A stretch of DNA of 64,000 nucleotides from Lachnospiraceae bacterium. Its GTDB lineage: Bacteria > Bacillota > Clostridia > Lachnospirales > Lachnospiraceae. Both the position numbers and the translations under genes were made by a program. Shown in pieces: positions 60,623-64,000 of this stretch. The DNA lies in contig CABJAW010000009.1 of NCBI GenBank assembly GCA_902363665.1, positions 62,001-126,000 on the forward strand, written 5' to 3'. The notes under the pieces were generated by a model. The model saw only the letters and a list, made by a program, of their open reading frames with translations. It was not told the origin of the DNA and ran no database searches. How positions within the stretch are numbered: the first letter of the stretch is position 1; each line of letters starts with the position of its first letter.

Positions 60623-61942
60623 ATGAAAACTGGAAAATTTATAAACCAAAGTGAAAAAATGAAAGATCGAGAGAGGAAAAACAGCAGCTGCAACAGAATG
60701 TCCAAAGCGCAGAGTACCGCCGGAAAAACCGCCCTGTGTCTCGCCTCGGCGCTGTTTTTATCCTTTGTTCCGATGGGCGCAGGCATCTGTGAAGTTCCCG
60801 TGCAGGTGGAAGAGGAGAAAGATACGTTTGATACGAATATTTATATCGAAGCAGACGAAAACGGAATCTCACCGTACACCGTGACAACGAGAAAAATCAA
60901 TGGAATCTACACCAGCGTGGAATATCCGGTGCTTCAGATAGCGGATGGAAGCAGCCTGGCTGTAATTGACGGGATCAATCTCACGTTCCAGAAGGATGCG
61001 GAAAAGAAGCAGAGCGAACAGGAGTCATCGATTAAAGAGCAGTATGATGAGATCGCGGAATACAATCCGGATGTACAGCTGATATACGATGTGGACTGCG
61101 CACAGATCTATATCAGCGGCAGTGTCTATTCTGTACTTTTATATGATTACAGCTATCTGGGCGGTGCGCACGGATATGGCTATCAGGTTGGCTGCAATTA
61201 CGACCTGCAAACGGGAAAGGAGCTCACAATGGGAGATCTGCTCGGCTGTGATGAAAAGGCGGCAGAGGAAGCAGTCGTCGCAGCTTACCGGAAAAATATC
61301 ATCGGACAGGTAGAGAATATCACGGAGGATAGCATCCGTGGCGCGTTTGATATCATGGAGTACTGGATGGCGCAGGATGGCATGCACGTGAGCATTCCGG
61401 CGTACGGTGTGGCATCGTATGCGGCAGGTCCGCAGGAGGTGACCGTGACGGCAGCGGATGTGACAGGCGGAGCAGGAGACGGAAGTGAACAAAATGCGGA
61501 GCAGCCGCCGGTAAGTGGAGATTCAGGCAGCGATTACAATGCAGAACAGCCGTCGGCAGACAGCGGTGAGACAATTACAGTGATCGCAGGAATTCAGGCA
61601 GATGCGGCTGATTTCATTTTCCCGTACAGCAGTGAGAGGGCTCTGACGGACGCCGATCTGGTAAACCTGGAAGGGAGCAGTGTGGAGGAAGAACATTATC
61701 GCTCACAGCTTGCGATCAACGAGATCCTTGCCAGATACGGCTATGTGTTCCATCCAGAATATGGCGGGTCTTCCGAAGAAGCATATGATCAGTTCAACGG
61801 AAAGGCATGGTATGAGGCGGCGAAACCATACTGTCCGTCAACATCGGCAAACGATATGCTTTATACGTATATTACAGACCTTGAACTTTCGAATATCAAT
61901 GTGATCTGTGAATGGCAGAAGGCACACAACTGCTATTATTAA
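60623..61942 (+). CDS. Secreted or membrane-anchored DUF3298/YARHG-domain protein
   Basis: A 439-aa protein. A basic N-terminus and hydrophobic segment (TALCLASALFLSFVP) make a signal peptide or anchor. The middle (about 75-270) resembles DUF4163/DUF3298 domains, with YSYLGGAHGYGY as in the DUF3298 core. A low-complexity linker follows, then a C-terminal YARHG-type domain (INEILARYGYVF, and WYEAA). Such proteins are thought to act at the cell envelope. ATG 60623 lies 11 nt after GGAGG; ATG 60605 overlaps that site. Confidence 0.75.
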   Translation: MKTGKFINQSEKMKDRERKNSSCNRMSKAQSTAGKTALCLASALFLSFVPMGAGICEVPVQVEEEKDTFDTNIYIEADENGISPYTVTTRKINGIYTSVEYPVLQIADGSSLAVIDGINLTFQKDAEKKQSEQESSIKEQYDEIAEYNPDVQLIYDVDCAQIYISGSVYSVLLYDYSYLGGAHGYGYQVGCNYDLQTGKELTMGDLLGCDEKAAEEAVVAAYRKNIIGQVENITEDSIRGAFDIMEYWMAQDGMHVSIPAYGVASYAAGPQEVTVTAADVTGGAGDGSEQNAEQPPVSGDSGSDYNAEQPSADSGETITVIAGIQADAADFIFPYSSERALTDADLVNLEGSSVEEEHYRSQLAINEILARYGYVFHPEYGGSSEEAYDQFNGKAWYEAAKPYCPSTSANDMLYTYITDLELSNINVICEWQKAHNCYY

Positions 61943-62328
61943 AAAGCTTCAGCGAAAAGAAAAATAAACAAAATCTAAACAAAAAATAAAAAGAATAAAA
62001 AACGACGAAAATTTTTCTCAAAAAAAGGGGAAATTTAGAAAAAAAGAAAAATAGCAAATCAAAACAAAACAGAAAGAAAAAGAAAAGAAAATTTTCAACA
62101 AATCAATAGAAGAAAGGTTTGAAAAATTCGGGAAAACAGACAAAAACAGTAAAAATTTCCGCTTCTTGACAGACTGAAAAATAAGAATATATTAATAAAG
62201 TGCATTGAATCAATCTTTCATTGGTGCCATATGCTGCAAAGGAGTATGGGATATGATCGCGGAGGAAAGCAAATGCAGATGTCCGCAGAGAGATTGATAA
62301 GAACGAGAAGGGACAAAGGAGGAAGATT
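61943..62328. other. A-rich, strongly strand-biased spacer with a promoter
   Basis: From about 61945 to 62160 the + strand is mostly A with scattered G and very few T or C, in runs such as AAAAAATAAAAAG. No gene, hairpin or exact tandem repeat is apparent. A TTGACA/TATATT promoter for the permease lies at its right side. Confidence 0.7.
62166..62193 (+). promoter_or_regulatory. Promoter of the permease gene
   Basis: TTGACA at 62166-62171 and TATATT at 62188-62193 with a 16-bp spacer, about 135 bp ahead of the start codon. Confidence 0.65.
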
Positions 62329-63684
62329 ATGTTTGCACAGATCTTGGCTGTTGTTCTGTTTTTGCTGATGTTTATTCTGATCATCACGGAAAAATGGGAA
62401 CGGCACGTTGTTACACTGGGGTGTGCGCTGCTGACACTCATTCTGGTCTTCGGAGTGGGGCTGCGGAGCATGAGTGCAGTTACAGAAACGCTCAATCTGA
62501 ACTGTTTTTTCACAAAAGGATTCTGGTATACGGGAGGTACATCCTCTGAGGCGTCAAGCGGTATCAACTGGGAGACGATTGTTTTCGTAGCCGGAATGAT
62601 GATCATGGTAGAAGGAATGGCGAGAGTAGGATTTTTCCGCTGGCTGTGCATGCGCCTTGCCAAGCTGGTAAAATATCAGGTAGTGCCGTTGTTTCTTACT
62701 TTTATGCTGCTGTCCTTTGTACTGGCAATGTTTATTGACAGCATTACCGTTATCCTGTTTCTTGCAGCAGTAACAATTGAACTGGCGGAATTGTTAAAAT
62801 TCAATCCGATACCAATGATTCTGTCGGAAATATTCTGCGCAAACCTGGGCGGTTCGGCTACAATGTGCGGAGATCCGCCAAACATCATCATCGGTACTTC
62901 CCTCGGATTTTCCTTTGCAGATTTCGTGACAAATACCGGTGTGATTGCTGCCATTTCTCTGGTACTTGTTGTTATTTATTTTTACCTTGTATTTGGCAGA
63001 AAGTTAAAAGAAACTGTTGCGTCGGAGCTTGATACGGCAAGCTTTCCGGATCCGTCCGAGGCGATCACGGATCGGAAAGGTTTTATCATCAGCAGTATTA
63101 TCTTCGCATGTGCAGTTGTTATGCTTGTGACACATGCGCAGACTGGACTGACGGTTTCCTGTATCGGCGTGATTATCACGATTGCTACTTTGCTTGCTGC
63201 AGGAAAAGAGGCAATGGGACTTGTAAAAAAGATCGATTATAAGACCCTGCTGTTCTTTATCGGCTTGTTTGTCGTAGTCGGTGGTCTGGAGCAGACCGGT
63301 GTGCTTGGTGTGCTTGCAGATTTCATTGGAAAGATCAGTGACGGAAATGCCATGCTGATGATTGCGATCATTGTAGTTATTTCAGCAGTAGCGAGCGCAT
63401 TTGTAGATAATATTCCGTTTGCAGCGACGATGATTCCGATCATTAGTTCCCTTTCTGCCTCTCAGGGGGTAGCGCTTTCCGTTCTTGCGTGGGGTCTTGC
63501 AATGGGAACGGATATCGGAGGAAGCGCCACTCCGATTGGTGCTTCTGCAAACGTAGTTGGTATTGCAACTGCAGCAAAAGAAGGGTATATTATTAAGTGG
63601 GGCAAATATTGCAAAGCGATGGTTCCGGCAACACTCATTGTAATTGCAGTATCGATTGCCGTAATCTTCCTAAGATACTTTTAA
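62329..63684 (+). CDS. ArsB/CitM (SLC13)-type membrane permease
   Basis: A 451-aa integral membrane protein with roughly 10-12 hydrophobic helices. NLGGSATMCGDPPNIIIGT and the second-half counterpart GTDIGGSATPIGASANVVG are the duplicated re-entrant motifs of the ion transporter superfamily (ArsB, NhaD, citrate/dicarboxylate carriers). The ion cannot be assigned: no arsR or arsC is adjacent. The start at 62329 follows AGGAGG. Confidence 0.88.
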   Translation: MFAQILAVVLFLLMFILIITEKWERHVVTLGCALLTLILVFGVGLRSMSAVTETLNLNCFFTKGFWYTGGTSSEASSGINWETIVFVAGMMIMVEGMARVGFFRWLCMRLAKLVKYQVVPLFLTFMLLSFVLAMFIDSITVILFLAAVTIELAELLKFNPIPMILSEIFCANLGGSATMCGDPPNIIIGTSLGFSFADFVTNTGVIAAISLVLVVIYFYLVFGRKLKETVASELDTASFPDPSEAITDRKGFIISSIIFACAVVMLVTHAQTGLTVSCIGVIITIATLLAAGKEAMGLVKKIDYKTLLFFIGLFVVVGGLEQTGVLGVLADFIGKISDGNAMLMIAIIVVISAVASAFVDNIPFAATMIPIISSLSASQGVALSVLAWGLAMGTDIGGSATPIGASANVVGIATAAKEGYIIKWGKYCKAMVPATLIVIAVSIAVIFLRYF

Positions 63685-63711
63685 AGAGAACATAAAAAGG
63701 GGGCGCTGCAT

Positions 63712-64000
63712 ATGACACAGATTATTTTATCAATTGGCCGTGAATATGGAAGCGGCGGACATGAGATTGCCACAAAGCTGGCAGAAATCTATAAATTGCC
63801 GCTGTATGACCACAATATTCTCGATGAAATTGCTGCAAAGAAAAACCTTGATGTCAGCACACTGGAAGAGTACGATGAAAAGAAACACAATATATTTCTG
63901 ACCAGAACGGTGCGTGGCATGACAAATTCACCGGCGAACAACATCGCGAACCTTCAGTTTAATTTTCTGAAAGAAAAAGCAAATGCGGGAGAGTCCTTTG
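63712..64000 (+). CDS. Cytidylate kinase-like protein (3' end outside window)
   Basis: The first 96 residues of a P-loop kinase-like protein. The N-terminus SIGREYGSGGHEIATKLAE is the modified P-loop of the cytidylate-kinase-like family, and LPLYDHNILDEIA follows as in homologues. These proteins are common in gut Firmicutes and their true substrate is unknown. It starts 27 nt behind the permease after AAAAGGGGG and may be co-transcribed. Confidence 0.85.
   Translation, partial: MTQIILSIGREYGSGGHEIATKLAEIYKLPLYDHNILDEIAAKKNLDVSTLEEYDEKKHNIFLTRTVRGMTNSPANNIANLQFNFLKEKANAGESF

Overview
The window looks like a chromosomal segment of a Gram-positive, anaerobic Lachnospiraceae-type acetogen, perhaps near Blautia or Marvinbryantia. 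This is inferred from gene families, gene order, strong AGGAGG ribosome sites and TTGACA/TATAAT promoters with 17-bp spacers. It is not a database match. Almost every gene reads on the + strand; tmcAL is the clear exception. I recognised no rRNA, tRNA, CRISPR array, phage or transposase gene.

Layout. 1-6 kb: the 3' part of polA, coaE, a WalJ-like metallo-hydrolase, and an ACT-domain/UPF0210 pair. 6-9 kb: a secreted SH3b-repeat-NlpC/P60 cell-wall hydrolase convergent with tmcAL. 9-12 kb: pta and ackA (acetyl-CoA to acetate and ATP). 11.7-14 kb: yceD-like, rpmF, plsX, acpP. 14-19.5 kb: rnc, smc, ftsY. 19.6-23 kb: ilvA-type threonine ammonia-lyase, a U32-like protein, a metallophosphoesterase. 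23.4-26.7 kb: a two-component system and a small secreted protein. 26.8-35 kb: ylxM, ffh, rpsP, khpA, rimM, trmD, rplS, three lepB genes around rbgA, rnhB, yraN. 35-42 kb: pgeF, prs, a DUF512 protein, der, plsY, gpsA.

42.3-60.4 kb holds the main metabolic locus, a nearly complete Wood-Ljungdahl (acetyl-CoA) pathway. The order is a His-rich metal-binding protein, cooT, metF, cooC, acsA, a second cooC, acsB, acsD, acsC, acsE, acsV, a DUF3786 protein, fhs, fchA, folD. The locus covers formate activation through methyl-THF, methyl transfer to the corrinoid protein, CO2 reduction to CO, acetyl-CoA assembly, nickel delivery and corrinoid reactivation. Acetyl-CoA would then feed pta-ackA about 30 kb upstream. 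Formate dehydrogenase, hydrogenase, MetV and Rnf genes are not in this window. The window ends with a secreted YARHG-domain protein, an ArsB/SLC13-type permease and the start of a cytidylate-kinase-like gene.

Beyond genes, the intergenic DNA is rich in structure. There is (i) a dispersed family of short palindromic or hairpin elements at about ten places; (ii) a 156-bp MITE-like element with 24-bp perfect terminal inverted repeats between rpmF and plsX; (iii) a 190-bp array of palindromes, the first three forming a cloverleaf-like junction, between acsB and acsD; and (iv) a + strand terminator buried inside the antisense coding region of tmcAL. All were found by eye and none has been searched against other genomes.
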